From Nonomuraea zeae (GTDB lineage: Bacteria > Actinomycetota > Actinomycetes > Streptosporangiales > Streptosporangiaceae): a stretch of 45,172 bases of DNA. Below the pieces are notes generated by a model that worked only from the letters and a program-made list of their open reading frames with translations, did not search any database and was not told where the DNA came from. A program made the position numbers and the translations under genes. Below, piece by piece: positions 23,356 through 32,172 of the stretch. Numbering within the stretch: position 1 is the stretch's first letter; each line of letters begins with the position of its first letter. The DNA is taken from the NCBI RefSeq assembly GCF_005889725.1, contig NZ_VCKX01000076.1:1-45172 (forward strand), in the 5' to 3' direction.

Positions 23356-24834
23356 ATGCCCCTGAGCGGTGACCTGCTTCGCCTCGCCGACGCCGTCCTT
23401 TTCCCCGGTTTCGCGGGACACACGCCCCCCGACTGGCTCCGCCGCCGACTCGGCGAGGGCCTGGCCGGTGTGGTGCTGTTCTCGCGCAACATCGCCGACC
23501 CGGCCCAAGTGGCCCGGCTGACCGCCGCCCTGCGTGCGGAGAACCCCTCGGTGCTCGTCGGCACGGACGAGGAGTCGGGCGAGGTCACCCGGCTGGAGGT
23601 GGCCACCGGCAGCAGCCGCCCGGGCGGGTACGCGCTGGGCGTCGTGGACGACGTCGGCCTGACCGAGGACCTGGCCAGGCACCTCGGCGGGGATCTGGCG
23701 GCGGCGGGCATCACGATCGACTTCGCGCCCTCCGCCGACGTGAACTCCAACCCGGACAACCCCGTCATCGGCCTGCGGGCCTTCGGCGCGGACCCGGTGC
23801 TCGTCTCCCGGCACACCAGGGCGTTCGTACGGGGCCTGCAGTCGGCGGGCGTGGCCGCCTGCGCCAAGCACTTCCCCGGGCACGGCGACACCTCGGTCGA
23901 CTCCCACCACGGCGTGCCCGTCGTGGCCGAGGGCGGGATCGAGGACGCGTTGCTCCCTTTCCGCGAGGCGATCAAGGAGGGGGTCAGGGCCGTCATGACC
24001 GGCCACCTCCTCGTGCCCTCATACGACGCCGAGCTGCCCGCCACGCTCAGCCCCAAGGTGCTCACCGGGCTGCTGCGCGAGGAGCTCGGATTCCAAGGAA
24101 TGATCATCACTGACGGCATCGAGATGGCCGCGGTGTCGGGGGCGTACGGGATCGGGGGCGCCTCCGCCCGCGCCATCGCCGCGGGAGCCGACGCGATCTG
24201 CGTCGGCGGCGAGCGCGCCGACGAGGCGACCGCCGCCGGGATCCGCGACGCGATCGCCGCCGCGGTGACCGAAGGACTGCTGCCCGAGGAGCGGCTGGCC
24301 GACGCCGCTCGCAGGGTCCGCGAGCTGGCCGACTGGACCGCCTCTTCGGGCAGCCCCGTACCGCAGGACGGCTACATCGGCCTCACCGCGGCCCGGCGCG
24401 CGGTCCGGATCACCCGCAGGTCCACCGCGCCCGTGCTGCCGCTGACCACCCCTGCGCACGTGGTCGAGCTGGCCCCGGAGATGAACCTGGCCATCGACAA
24501 GGGCACCCCGTGGGGCGTCGGCGAGCCGCTCGGCAGGCTGCTGCCGGGCACCGCGGTCACCCGCCTCGCGGCGGGGGAGGCGACGGGTCCCGAGCTGGAG
24601 CGCCTGATCGCCGCGGCGGCCGGCCGGCCCCTGGTGGTCGTGGTCCGCGACGCGCACCGCTACGCCTGGCAGGGCGAGGCGCTGCGGCACCTGCTCAGCG
24701 CCCGTCCCGACGCGGTGGTGGTGGAGATGGGCCTGCCCGCCAGGTCCGATCTGGGCGCCGTGCACATCGCCACGTACGGCTCCGCCAGGGTCTGCGGGCA
24801 GGCGGCGGCGGAGGCGCTCACCGGTACCCTTTGA
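23356..24834 (+). CDS. GH3 beta-N-acetylglucosaminidase, NagZ-like
   Basis: A 492-residue family 3 glycoside hydrolase. The NagZ-type signature KHFPGHGDTSVDSHHGVP carries the catalytic His and Asp of the flexible loop, and TDGIEM carries the nucleophile Asp. A C-terminal ~170-residue extension resembles the GH3 alpha/beta sandwich domain of two-domain actinobacterial enzymes. No signal peptide is seen, so it probably releases GlcNAc from imported chitobiose or muropeptides in the cytosol. It links to the amino-sugar island 9 kb upstream, although it sits within the steroid cluster. It is leaderless, with its own palindromic operator. Confidence 0.88.
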   Translation: MPLSGDLLRLADAVLFPGFAGHTPPDWLRRRLGEGLAGVVLFSRNIADPAQVARLTAALRAENPSVLVGTDEESGEVTRLEVATGSSRPGGYALGVVDDVGLTEDLARHLGGDLAAAGITIDFAPSADVNSNPDNPVIGLRAFGADPVLVSRHTRAFVRGLQSAGVAACAKHFPGHGDTSVDSHHGVPVVAEGGIEDALLPFREAIKEGVRAVMTGHLLVPSYDAELPATLSPKVLTGLLREELGFQGMIITDGIEMAAVSGAYGIGGASARAIAAGADAICVGGERADEATAAGIRDAIAAAVTEGLLPEERLADAARRVRELADWTASSGSPVPQDGYIGLTAARRAVRITRRSTAPVLPLTTPAHVVELAPEMNLAIDKGTPWGVGEPLGRLLPGTAVTRLAAGEATGPELERLIAAAAGRPLVVVVRDAHRYAWQGEALRHLLSARPDAVVVEMGLPARSDLGAVHIATYGSARVCGQAAAEALTGTL

Positions 24835-24838
24835 CCCC

Positions 24839-25510
24839 ATGGAATTCGACGGCGAGGACCTCTCACACAAGGCGCTGACCGACCGGCTCCCGCAGGACGA
24901 GACGCACGTCTTCCGCAACTGCGACCTCACGGAGACGGATTTCTGGGGGGCCTCGCTGGCCGGGGCGCGATTCGAGTCGTGCGTGCTGGAGCAGACCGAC
25001 TTCCGCAAGGCGGACCTGGACGGCGCCGCCTTCTCCGGGGGCGGCGGGATGCGGATCAGGTTCAGCGACGCTGACCTCATCGACGTGTCCTTCACCAACG
25101 TGGACCTGTCCTCGGCCCAGTTCGGGGGCGCGCTGGTCACCGACGTGTCGTTCACGGGCTGCCGCATGATCGGCGCCTCGCTCACGGGCTCGCGCGGCAC
25201 CGGCTTCCGGGTCGCCAGCTCCAACCTGACGCTGGCCAACCTGGGCGGCTGCTCGCTGCGCGGTGAGCATATCGAGGGCGTGCGCTTCGACGACGCCGAC
25301 CTGTCGGGCTGCGACTTCACGGAGGCCACGTTCAGCGACTGCCGGTTGATCGGGGCGCGGCTGCTGCTGACGAAGTTCGCCAAGGCCGATCTGCGCGGGG
25401 CGGACCTCGGTCAGCCCGACGACGACCGGCTGCGCGCGTTCGCAGGGGCCGTCATCAACCAGACGCAGGCCAACGCCATCCTCGCGGCCCGCGGCATCAC
25501 TGTGCTCTGA
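24839..25510 (+). CDS. Pentapeptide-repeat protein
   Basis: A 223-residue right-handed quadrilateral beta-helix protein. From residue ~26 to ~195 it is built of A(D/N)LXX-type repeats, for example CDLTETDFWGASLAGARF, RKADLDGAAF, DADLIDVSFT and AKADLRGADL. Some relatives mimic DNA and protect gyrase from quinolones, but most have no known role. The ATG at 24839 has TACCCT 8 nt upstream. It begins 4 bp after the GH3 gene, and its 3' end overlaps the convergent ipdC by 14 bp. Confidence 0.85.
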   Translation: MEFDGEDLSHKALTDRLPQDETHVFRNCDLTETDFWGASLAGARFESCVLEQTDFRKADLDGAAFSGGGGMRIRFSDADLIDVSFTNVDLSSAQFGGALVTDVSFTGCRMIGASLTGSRGTGFRVASSNLTLANLGGCSLRGEHIEGVRFDDADLSGCDFTEATFSDCRLIGARLLLTKFAKADLRGADLGQPDDDRLRAFAGAVINQTQANAILAARGITVL

Positions 25511-26525
25511 GCCCGGCCAGGGCGGCCCGAGCCTCCGCCATGACGCGGTCGATCAGCTCCTGGCACGACGGCAGGTCGTCGATCACCCCGACCACCTGCC
25601 CGGAGGCCATCACCCCGAGGTCGGCCCGCCCGTCCACCATGGCGGCCCGCAGCAGCACGGGCGTGTTGGCCGCCTGGAGGACCTGCGCCCAGGTCAGCTC
25701 GCGCCCACGTTTCATCCGCCGCCCCTCGCGGAGCATCTCGGCCCACGACAGCCCGGACAGCCGCTTGAACCTGGCCCCGTTCACCACCGCCCTGACCAGC
25801 CGCGAGCGTTCGAGCGAGGTCACGAACGGGGTGCTCAGCACCCGATGGGGGACCCCGTCCACCCTGGTCGTCACCACCGTCTCCCGCGCCGCCAGATAGA
25901 CCTTCTTGACCTCCTCCGGCACGGTCGAGTCGCTCGTGAGCAGGAACCTCGTCCCCATGGCGATCCCGCAGGCCCCGTAGGCCAGCGCCGCGACCAGCCC
26001 GCGCCCGTCGAAGAAGCCGCCCGCCGCGATCACCGGGATGTCTACCGCGTCCACGACCTGCGGCAACAGCAGCGTGGTCGCCACGGGCCCGGTGTGCCCG
26101 CCGCCCTCGCCGCCCTGCACGATCACGGCGTCCACGCCCCACGCCGCGACCTTCTCGGCGTGCCGGCGCGCGCCCACCGACGGGATCGTCACCACGCCGG
26201 CGTCCTTGAGCCGGGCGATCAGCTCCCTCCTGGGCGCCATCGCGAACGACGCCACCCGCACGCCCTCCCTGACCATCACCTCCACCCGCTCGGCCGCGTC
26301 GTCGGCGTCGGAGCGGATGTTCACCCCGAACGGCGCGTCCGTCCGCTCCTTGACCCGCCTGATGGCCTCGGTCATCTCGGCCACGGACATGGTCGCCGCC
26401 CCGATCACGCCCAGGCCGCCCGCCTTGGAGGTGGCCGCCGCCAGCCGCGCGCCGGCGACGTACCCCATCCCGGTCTGCACGATCGGATACCGGCAGCCGG
26501 TGAGCGCGGTCAGCGCGGTCCTCAA
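25497..26525 (-). CDS. ipdC: IpdC: flavin-dependent enzyme of steroid ring C opening
   Basis: A 342-residue nitronate monooxygenase-fold FMN protein (ITAAG-like core: VIVQGGEGGGHTG, IPVIAAGGFFDGRGLVAALA, GIAMGTRFLLT). In mycobacteria IpdC introduces the ring C double bond that precedes EchA20 ring D hydrolysis. Start ATG overlaps the ipdB stop by 4 nt. The gene order echA20-ipdA-ipdB-ipdC equals that of Rv3550-Rv3553, which makes IpdC much more likely than a generic nitronate monooxygenase. Confidence 0.9.
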   Translation of the reverse strand: MRTALTALTGCRYPIVQTGMGYVAGARLAAATSKAGGLGVIGAATMSVAEMTEAIRRVKERTDAPFGVNIRSDADDAAERVEVMVREGVRVASFAMAPRRELIARLKDAGVVTIPSVGARRHAEKVAAWGVDAVIVQGGEGGGHTGPVATTLLLPQVVDAVDIPVIAAGGFFDGRGLVAALAYGACGIAMGTRFLLTSDSTVPEEVKKVYLAARETVVTTRVDGVPHRVLSTPFVTSLERSRLVRAVVNGARFKRLSGLSWAEMLREGRRMKRGRELTWAQVLQAANTPVLLRAAMVDGRADLGVMASGQVVGVIDDLPSCQELIDRVMAEARAALAGLRAQ

Positions 26526-27244
26526 GCCGCCACCTCGCGCTCGCGCGCCCGGCCGGGGTCGAGGTGGTCCAGGACGCGCAGCTCCTCGCCGGTCGGCTGC
26601 CGGGTCTCCCCGACGTCGCCGGACACGTCAAGCTCGAAGCCGGTCGCCGCCACCACGTCGTCCACCCGCACGCCGGGGTGCACCGACACCAGCCGCATCG
26701 ACCCGTCAGGCGTGCGGAAGTCCAGCACGGCCAGGTTCGTCACCACGCGCCGCAGGTCGTGGGCGCCCCGGTCGGTCCCGAGCCCGCTCACCATGTCCAC
26801 CGCCGGCACGAACACCCTGGGGGAGTGCCGGGGGATCCAGTAGCTCGTGGGGTCGCACCGCGTGTTGCCCGGCGCGCCCCGCACGCCGAGCAGCTGCGCC
26901 TTGGGCCTGGCCCAGTCGCCGATGCAGGAGATGTTCGTGTTGCCGTGCCGGTCGATCTGGGAGGCGCCGAGCATGACGTGCCTGCGGCCGTTCAGCACCA
27001 GCCACAGGTGCTCGCGGAACGGCAGCCACCCCTCCACCACCTCCGGCTCCCGGCCCAGCGCGGGCACGTCGCCGGTGAGCAGGCAGACGCCGTCGTGGGT
27101 GATCAGCTCCGGCTCGAACGTCAGCCGCGCCAGCCGTGCCGCCAGCACGGTGACGGCCCCGCCGATCCCGGCCGCCAGGATCTCCCCGTCGCCCCTGAAC
27201 GCCTCCGCGCACGCCACCACGCACACGTCAGCCCTGCTGGTCAT
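26522..27244 (-). CDS. ipdB: IpdB: COCHEA-CoA hydrolase subunit beta
   Basis: A 240-residue class I CoA-transferase-fold protein (GIGGAVTVLAARLARLTFEP, ASQIDRHGNTNISCIG, RVDDVVAATGFEL). IpdA and IpdB together form the retro-Claisen hydrolase that opens steroid ring C. The ATG lies within the end of ipdA (17-nt overlap), and the stop overlaps ipdC. The pairing with ipdA and the order of the operon are as in Mycobacterium. Confidence 0.92.
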   Translation of the reverse strand: MTSRADVCVVACAEAFRGDGEILAAGIGGAVTVLAARLARLTFEPELITHDGVCLLTGDVPALGREPEVVEGWLPFREHLWLVLNGRRHVMLGASQIDRHGNTNISCIGDWARPKAQLLGVRGAPGNTRCDPTSYWIPRHSPRVFVPAVDMVSGLGTDRGAHDLRRVVTNLAVLDFRTPDGSMRLVSVHPGVRVDDVVAATGFELDVSGDVGETRQPTGEELRVLDHLDPGRAREREVAA

Positions 27245-28034
27245 CGAACTCCTCCCACGGCGTCTCGACGTAACGCCGCTGCTCGGCCTCGTCCCGCCCG
27301 TAGTCGGGCTCGCACGAGGTGAACCCGGCGCCGCCGGGCGCCTCCACCACGCCGGCCACCATCGACCGGCTGATCAGCAGCGACTGCACCGGCCCCTCCT
27401 TCAGCAGGTCGGCCGCATCCACCACGCGCTCGCACGAGACGTAGCACCGGCCGGCCGCCTTCGCGTAGAGGTCGTCGAAGTACGGGTCGGGCCCGAGATA
27501 CTGGGCGTTGCCGCGGGGGTCGGCCCGGTTCAGGTGCACCAGCGCCACGTCCATCCGCAGCGCGGGCACCGCGACCAGCTCCTCCCCGTCCTCGTACGGC
27601 GAGCGCACCGTCCTCAGCCCCGGGTTGACCCGCAGCACGTCGGACCCCATTCCCGCCCGCGTCGGCAGGAACGGCAACCGGTGCGCCGCCGCGAGCAGCC
27701 CGAACATGAACATGCCCTCGTCGTACTCCACGAACTCGATCGCCCCTTCCTGCCGGGCCCGCCGGAAATGGGGCTCCAGGGGGATGGAGTCAAGCGTGAC
27801 GAAGGGGGCCACGACCCTGCGCACCTTCCCGGCCGCGCACAGCATGCCGACGTCCGGGCCGCCGTACGAGATGATCGTGAGGTCGCCCACGCCGGTGCGC
27901 AGGACGGCGCGGACCAGGGCCATCGGCTTGCGGCGCGAGCCCCAGCCGCCGATCCCGATCGTCATCCCGCTCTCCAGCGAGCCGGCGACCTGCTCGGCCG
28001 ACATGAGCTTCGTCCTGGCAGGGGATGGGGTCAC
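27228..28034 (-). CDS. ipdA: IpdA: COCHEA-CoA hydrolase subunit alpha
   Basis: A 268-residue CoA-transferase-fold subunit. Segments shared with Rv3551 are SGMTIGIGGWGSRRKPMALV, RAGMGSD, DPYFDDLYAKAAGR, VEAPGGAGFTSCEPDYGRDE. The GTG start at 28034 is chosen because it overlaps the echA20 stop as GTGA, continuing the coupled-operon pattern; a start at the internal ATG 28001 (MSAEQ) is also possible. The frame remains open far upstream, but that part is antisense-like and overlaps echA20, so it is not coding. Confidence 0.9.
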   Translation of the reverse strand: MTPSPARTKLMSAEQVAGSLESGMTIGIGGWGSRRKPMALVRAVLRTGVGDLTIISYGGPDVGMLCAAGKVRRVVAPFVTLDSIPLEPHFRRARQEGAIEFVEYDEGMFMFGLLAAAHRLPFLPTRAGMGSDVLRVNPGLRTVRSPYEDGEELVAVPALRMDVALVHLNRADPRGNAQYLGPDPYFDDLYAKAAGRCYVSCERVVDAADLLKEGPVQSLLISRSMVAGVVEAPGGAGFTSCEPDYGRDEAEQRRYVETPWEEFDDQQG

Positions 28035-28768
28035 GTGCCCTCCACGAAGCGGTCGCGGTGCCTGTCGCCCGCGCCCATCAGGTTCAGCTCGAAGGTGAAG
28101 CCCTGCTCGAAGCGGTAGCTGCGCCTGACGTCCACCGGGTCGATGCCGTTGAGCGACTCCTTGGCGCGGCGGATCACGTACGGGTCCTTGGCCGCGATCT
28201 GCTCGGCGACCTCTATGGCGGCGGCGCGCAGCTTGTCGCGCGGCACGACCTCCAGCACCGAGCCGAAGGCGTGCAGCTCGGCGGCCGTGACGTTGCGGCA
28301 CGTGTAGACCATGGCCCGCATGAGGTGCTGCGGCACCAGCCTGGCCAGGTGCGTGGCCGCGCCCAGCGCGCCCCTGTCCACCTCGGGCAGCCCGAAGTAG
28401 GCGTCGTCGGCGGCCACCACGATGTCGGCGTTGCCCGCCAGGCCCACGCCGCCGCCCAGGCAGTGGCCGTGCACGGCCGCGATCACCGGGACCGCGCACT
28501 CGTAGACGGCCGCGAACGCCGCGTAGCACGCCCGGTTGGCGCCGACCAGCGCGGCGTGCCCCTCGGTGGCCTGCATCTCCTTGATGTCGACTCCGGCGTT
28601 GAACCCGCGTCCTTCCGCGCGCAGCACGACGACCCTGGTCCCCGGCTCGTCCCCGGCCGTCAGCACGGCCTCGGCCAGCTCCTCCCAGGCCCGCACGGTC
28701 AGCGCGTTCACCGGTGGCACGTCCACGACGACCTCGGCGACCGGCCCGGCCCGCAGCGTGATCCCCAT
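28031..28768 (-). CDS. echA20: EchA20: ring D hydrolase of steroid catabolism
   Basis: A 245-residue crotonase-fold protein: oxyanion-hole segments FNAGVDIKEMQATEG and HGHCLGGGVGLAGNADIVVA. EchA20 hydrolyses ring D of the CoA-bound intermediate (HIEC-CoA) made by IpdC. The ATG at 28768 is chosen because AGGGAG lies ~5 nt upstream; a GTG at 28786 falls inside the operator region. First gene of echA20-ipdA-ipdB-ipdC and divergent from an SDR, with a KstR2-like site between them. Confidence 0.9.
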   Translation of the reverse strand: MGITLRAGPVAEVVVDVPPVNALTVRAWEELAEAVLTAGDEPGTRVVVLRAEGRGFNAGVDIKEMQATEGHAALVGANRACYAAFAAVYECAVPVIAAVHGHCLGGGVGLAGNADIVVAADDAYFGLPEVDRGALGAATHLARLVPQHLMRAMVYTCRNVTAAELHAFGSVLEVVPRDKLRAAAIEVAEQIAAKDPYVIRRAKESLNGIDPVDVRRSYRFEQGFTFELNLMGAGDRHRDRFVEGT

Positions 28769-28784
28769 CCCGCTCCCTGGTTGC

Positions 28785-28807
28785 ACCTAACGCTTGCTTG
28801 GTACGGT
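28785..28807. promoter_or_regulatory. Shared KstR2-like operator, echA20 / SDR
   Basis: ACCTAACGCTTGCT (28785-28798) keeps one perfect half (CTTGnT) of AnCAAGnnCTTGnT and degenerates in the other. The plus-strand -10 TACGGT (28802-28807) lies 7 nt before the SDR GTG. One site can serve both divergent genes. Confidence 0.65.
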
Positions 28808-28814
28808 AGCACCC

Positions 28815-29579
28815 GTGACGGTGACTTACGACTACACGGGCAAGTCCGTCCTGGTGACCGGCGGCACCAAGGGCATCGGCGCGGGCATCGCCCGAGCCTT
28901 CCGCGAAGCGGGGGCCGACGTCACCGTCTGCGCCCGCACGCCCGCCCCGTCCGGCGGGATGCGGTTCGTACGGGCCGACGTGCGGGCGGCGGACGACGTC
29001 GAGCGGCTCATCGCCGGGTTCGAGCGCCTCGACGTGGTGGTCAACAACGCGGGCGGCACGCCGCACGCCCCGCTGGCCGGCACCTCGCCACGCCTGCACG
29101 CCCGCGTCATCGAGCTCAACCTGACGGCCCCGCTGCTGGTCTCCCAGTACGCCTACCCGCTGCTCGCCGAGTCCGGGGGCGCGATCGTGATGATCGGCAG
29201 CGCCAGCGGCGCCCGGCCCTCACCCGGCACCTCCGCCTACGGCGCCGCCAAGGCCGGGCTGCACCACCTGGCCCGCTGCCTGGCCGCCGAGTGGGCCCCG
29301 CTGGTCCGGGTCAACACGGTGATCGTCGGCCTGGCCGACACCGGCGCCGAGACCGGGGAGGCCGCGGACCACTACGGCGGGCACGGGGACGAGCGGATCG
29401 GGGCCGCCGTCCCCGCAGGCCGGATGGCGACGCCCGCCGACGTGGCCCAGGCGTGCCTGTGGCTGGCGGCCCCCGGCTACGTCACCGGCGCGCAGGTACG
29501 GGTGGACGGCGGCGGCGAGATCCCCGCCTGGAGCTACCTGGCCCGCCGACCAGACCTGGCTTCTGACGACATTTCCTGA
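28815..29579 (+). CDS. SDR oxidoreductase, Rv3549c-like (KstR2 regulon)
   Basis: A 254-residue classical short-chain dehydrogenase. NAD-binding TGGTKGIGAG, NNAG (VVNNAGGTPH), catalytic Ser in GSASGARPSPGTS and Y-x-x-x-K in SAYGAAKAG are visible. Position beside echA20 matches Rv3549c of M. tuberculosis; the precise substrate is not established. The GTG at 28815 is chosen because TACGGT lies 7 nt upstream (leaderless). Confidence 0.82.
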   Translation: MTVTYDYTGKSVLVTGGTKGIGAGIARAFREAGADVTVCARTPAPSGGMRFVRADVRAADDVERLIAGFERLDVVVNNAGGTPHAPLAGTSPRLHARVIELNLTAPLLVSQYAYPLLAESGGAIVMIGSASGARPSPGTSAYGAAKAGLHHLARCLAAEWAPLVRVNTVIVGLADTGAETGEAADHYGGHGDERIGAAVPAGRMATPADVAQACLWLAAPGYVTGAQVRVDGGGEIPAWSYLARRPDLASDDIS

Positions 29580-29610
29580 TATCTCTGCTTGATCCTTCTG
29601 GGAGGTCTGT

Positions 29611-30513
29611 GTGGGAATCTGTGCCGGCCGAGTGGTGATCGTGACGGGCGCCGGCCGCGGCATCGGCAGGGAGCACGCCCTGGAGTTCGCCCGGCAGGGC
29701 GCCCGCGTCGTGGCGAACGACCTCGGCACCGGCCCTGACGGGGACGGCAGGTCCGGCGGTCCCGCGCTGTCGGTCGTCGCGGAGATCGAGGAGCTCGGCG
29801 GCCAGGCGGTGGCCAGCAGCGACGACGTCTCGGACTGGGACGGCGCGGCCCGGCTGGTCAAGACCGCGATCAGCGCCTACGGCCGGCTGGACGTGCTGGT
29901 GAACAACGCCGGCTTCCTGCGCGACAGGATGCTGGTCTCGATGACCGAGCAGGACTGGGACGACGTCGTACGCGTCCATCTCAAGGGCCACTTCCTGCCG
30001 CTGCGGCACGCGGCGGCGTACTGGCGGGAGAGGTCCAAGGCCGGCGACCAGGTCGCCGGCCGGGTGATCAACACCTCGTCGGGCGCGGGCCTGATGGGCA
30101 GCCTCGGCCAGGGCAACTACGCCGCGGCCAAGGCCGGGATCGCCGCGCTGACGCAGGTCGCCGCCGCGGAGCTGGCCAGGTACGGCGTGACGGTGAACGC
30201 CATCGCCCCGGCCGCCCGCACCCGGATGACGGAGGAGGTGTTCGCCACGGCCATGGCCAGGCCGGAGACGGGCTTCGACCCCATGCACCCGGCGAACGTC
30301 GCCCCGCTCGTCGTCTGGCTCGGCTCGCCGGAGTCGGCCCACGTGACGGGGCGGGTGTTCGAGGTGGAGGGCGGCGCGATCTCGCTGGCCACCGGCTGGC
30401 GTCACGGCCCGCGCGTGGACCGCGGCGCCCGCTGGGACCCGGCGGAGGTCGGCGCCGCGATCACCACCCTCCTGGACTCCGCCCCGCCGCCCGAGCCGGT
30501 CTACGGGACGTGA
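29611..30513 (+). CDS. SDR oxidoreductase, Rv3548c-like (KstR2 regulon)
   Basis: A 300-residue SDR of the 17beta-HSD4-like type: TGAGRGIGREHALEFARQGA, VNNAGFLRDRMLVSMTEQDW, GNYAAAKAGI. Its length and place after the Rv3549c-like gene match Rv3548c (about 304 residues). GGGAGG lies 5 nt before the GTG. It probably oxidises or reduces a hydroxyacyl-CoA intermediate of steroid or fatty acid breakdown; the exact step is unknown. Confidence 0.82.
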   Translation: MGICAGRVVIVTGAGRGIGREHALEFARQGARVVANDLGTGPDGDGRSGGPALSVVAEIEELGGQAVASSDDVSDWDGAARLVKTAISAYGRLDVLVNNAGFLRDRMLVSMTEQDWDDVVRVHLKGHFLPLRHAAAYWRERSKAGDQVAGRVINTSSGAGLMGSLGQGNYAAAKAGIAALTQVAAAELARYGVTVNAIAPAARTRMTEEVFATAMARPETGFDPMHPANVAPLVVWLGSPESAHVTGRVFEVEGGAISLATGWRHGPRVDRGARWDPAEVGAAITTLLDSAPPPEPVYGT

Positions 30514-30556
30514 GCCCCGGCCCTCGCCCTCGCCAGAGCCCTGGCCTGTGCCCGGG

Positions 30557-31651
30557 TCACTGCACCAGCCCCGGCACCACGTACTTCCCGTCCCGCAGCG
30601 CGAACTGCTCGCGGGCCTGCCCCGTCCGCACGTCCACGGCGTAGACCATCGGCGGATGGGAGACGCGCCCCGACTCGGGCACCGCGAGCAGCGTGACCTC
30701 GTTCGCGTTCAGCCAGCCGCCCAGCCGGGACAGGGCGAGCCCTTCGGGGACACCGGAGATCGGGACCCGCCGCTCGGCGCCCCCGCGCACGGGGTCGAAC
30801 GTGACGATCGTGCCGTCCCCCTGGATCATCGGCCGCCGGTCGCGGTCGAAGTCCTGGCCCAGTCGGGCCAGCGTCAGCCCGTCGGGCGACAGGGCGCTGA
30901 AGTCGTAGGTGAACTCGTCGATGGTGATCGGGTCGTGCCCGAGCACCTGCACCTGAGTGCTGTTCTCGTACGGCTTGACCAGCACCACGGGCCCGTCGCC
31001 GTCGGTCACGCCGATCGGGTACCAGCCGCGCGGCAGCTCGGTCACCGTGTCCCGCTCGATGTCCACCAGCTTGTTCGGCTGGCGGCGGCCGCCCCAGCCC
31101 GAGACGATGAACCGCAGCCCGCTCGGCGACAGCCGCAGGGCGAACTCGACGTCGAAGTCCTCCTTCGGCTGCTTCAGCGGCGACTTCCAGACCTTCCCCT
31201 CGCCCAGGTCCCGCACGAGGATGCTCTGTCGTTCGGCGCTGTAGTAGGCGATCCTGCGCCCGTCCACGGTCACCGCGATCGGTCCCGGGCCGGGGGCGAA
31301 CGCGTAGGTGCCGCCGTCGCGGGTGACGATCCGCCACTCGTCCTGCTCGCACGGGTTCGTCCCGGGGCGCAGGCAGGACGGCTGGTAGACGTGCTCCACC
31401 GGCCCGACCCCCTTCTCGGGCAGCGGCAGCGCCTTCGTCTCCGGCGGGGTGAGCACGATCGGCGGCTGGGGCGGGCGTACCTGCTGGATCACCAGGGCGG
31501 TGCCGGCCGTGATCAGGCAGACGGCGGAGACGGCGACCGCGGTCAGCCGGGCCGCGCGCCTCCTTCGCGCGCGCCCGACGGCGCGATCGGCCAGATCGAC
31601 GCCGGGCGCCTGCGCCGCCAGCGCCCGCAGATCCTCGCGCAGCGTTCTCAT
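30557..31651 (-). CDS. Membrane-anchored beta-propeller-like partner of SigE-family sigma factor
   Basis: A 364-residue protein with a basic cytoplasmic N-terminus (~residues 1-38, RAVGRARRRRAARL), one membrane segment (~39-57) and a ~300-residue extracytoplasmic part containing propeller-type repeats (RIVTRDGGTYAFA, ALRLSPSGLRFIV, DFSALSPDGLTLARL). Two Cys (SCLRPGTNPC) could form a disulfide. Its start overlaps the sigma-factor stop as ATGA, so it probably works as anti-sigma or sensor for that factor. There is no zinc-binding anti-sigma motif, so the mode of control is open. Confidence 0.7.
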   Translation of the reverse strand: MRTLREDLRALAAQAPGVDLADRAVGRARRRRAARLTAVAVSAVCLITAGTALVIQQVRPPQPPIVLTPPETKALPLPEKGVGPVEHVYQPSCLRPGTNPCEQDEWRIVTRDGGTYAFAPGPGPIAVTVDGRRIAYYSAERQSILVRDLGEGKVWKSPLKQPKEDFDVEFALRLSPSGLRFIVSGWGGRRQPNKLVDIERDTVTELPRGWYPIGVTDGDGPVVLVKPYENSTQVQVLGHDPITIDEFTYDFSALSPDGLTLARLGQDFDRDRRPMIQGDGTIVTFDPVRGGAERRVPISGVPEGLALSRLGGWLNANEVTLLAVPESGRVSHPPMVYAVDVRTGQAREQFALRDGKYVVPGLVQ

Positions 31652-32133
31652 CGGTACGCCTCCTCAGGGGTGAGCGCGCGCAGTTTCGACAGCGCGTAAT
31701 GCGTCTGGCTCTTCACCGTGCCGAGGGAGACGCCCATGAGCTGCGCCGTCTCATGCTCGGTGCGGTCCTCGTAGAAGCGCAGCACGATCACCGCCCGCTG
31801 CTTGGGCGTGAGCTGGGCGAGCGCCTGCTCCAGGGCGAGCCGGCGCACGGTGGCCTCGTCGTGCGACCGCCCGACCTCGGGCAACGGGACCCCGGGCAGC
31901 TCGACCCGCTTGCGCCGGCGCCAGGAGATGGTCTGGTTCACCAGGGCCTTGCGGGCGTACGCCTCGGGGTTGCCGCCCTTGGAGAGCTTGGCCCAGTGGG
32001 TGGCGACGCGGGCGAGAACCGTCTGTAACAGATCCTCGGCGAGGTGGGCGTCTCCGACGAGCAGGTACGCCGTCCGCATCAGCGATTGCTGGCGGGCACG
32101 CACGAACTCGTGGAACCCCTCATAACGGTCCAT
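31648..32133 (-). CDS. SigE-family ECF sigma factor
   Basis: A 161-residue ECF sigma factor of the actinobacterial SigE family. Region 2 (LMRTAYLLVGDAHLAEDLLQ) and region 4 (LTPKQRAVIVLRFYEDRTEH, VSLGTVKSQTHYALSKLR) are both complete. The ATG at 32133 has GGAG 12 nt upstream; a TTG at 32145 is the alternative. It forms an operon with the downstream membrane protein. Confidence 0.9.
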   Translation of the reverse strand: MDRYEGFHEFVRARQQSLMRTAYLLVGDAHLAEDLLQTVLARVATHWAKLSKGGNPEAYARKALVNQTISWRRRKRVELPGVPLPEVGRSHDEATVRRLALEQALAQLTPKQRAVIVLRFYEDRTEHETAQLMGVSLGTVKSQTHYALSKLRALTPEEAYR

Positions 32134-32172
32134 GTACCGAAACAACTCCGCTGAGGGGTGGAAAGGTTGGAA

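Noticed and set aside
28035..29099. N-terminal extension of IpdA by 355 codons
   Set aside because: It lies in another frame over echA20 and the SDR and has no protein-like sequence; the GTG at 28034 gives normal IpdA length.
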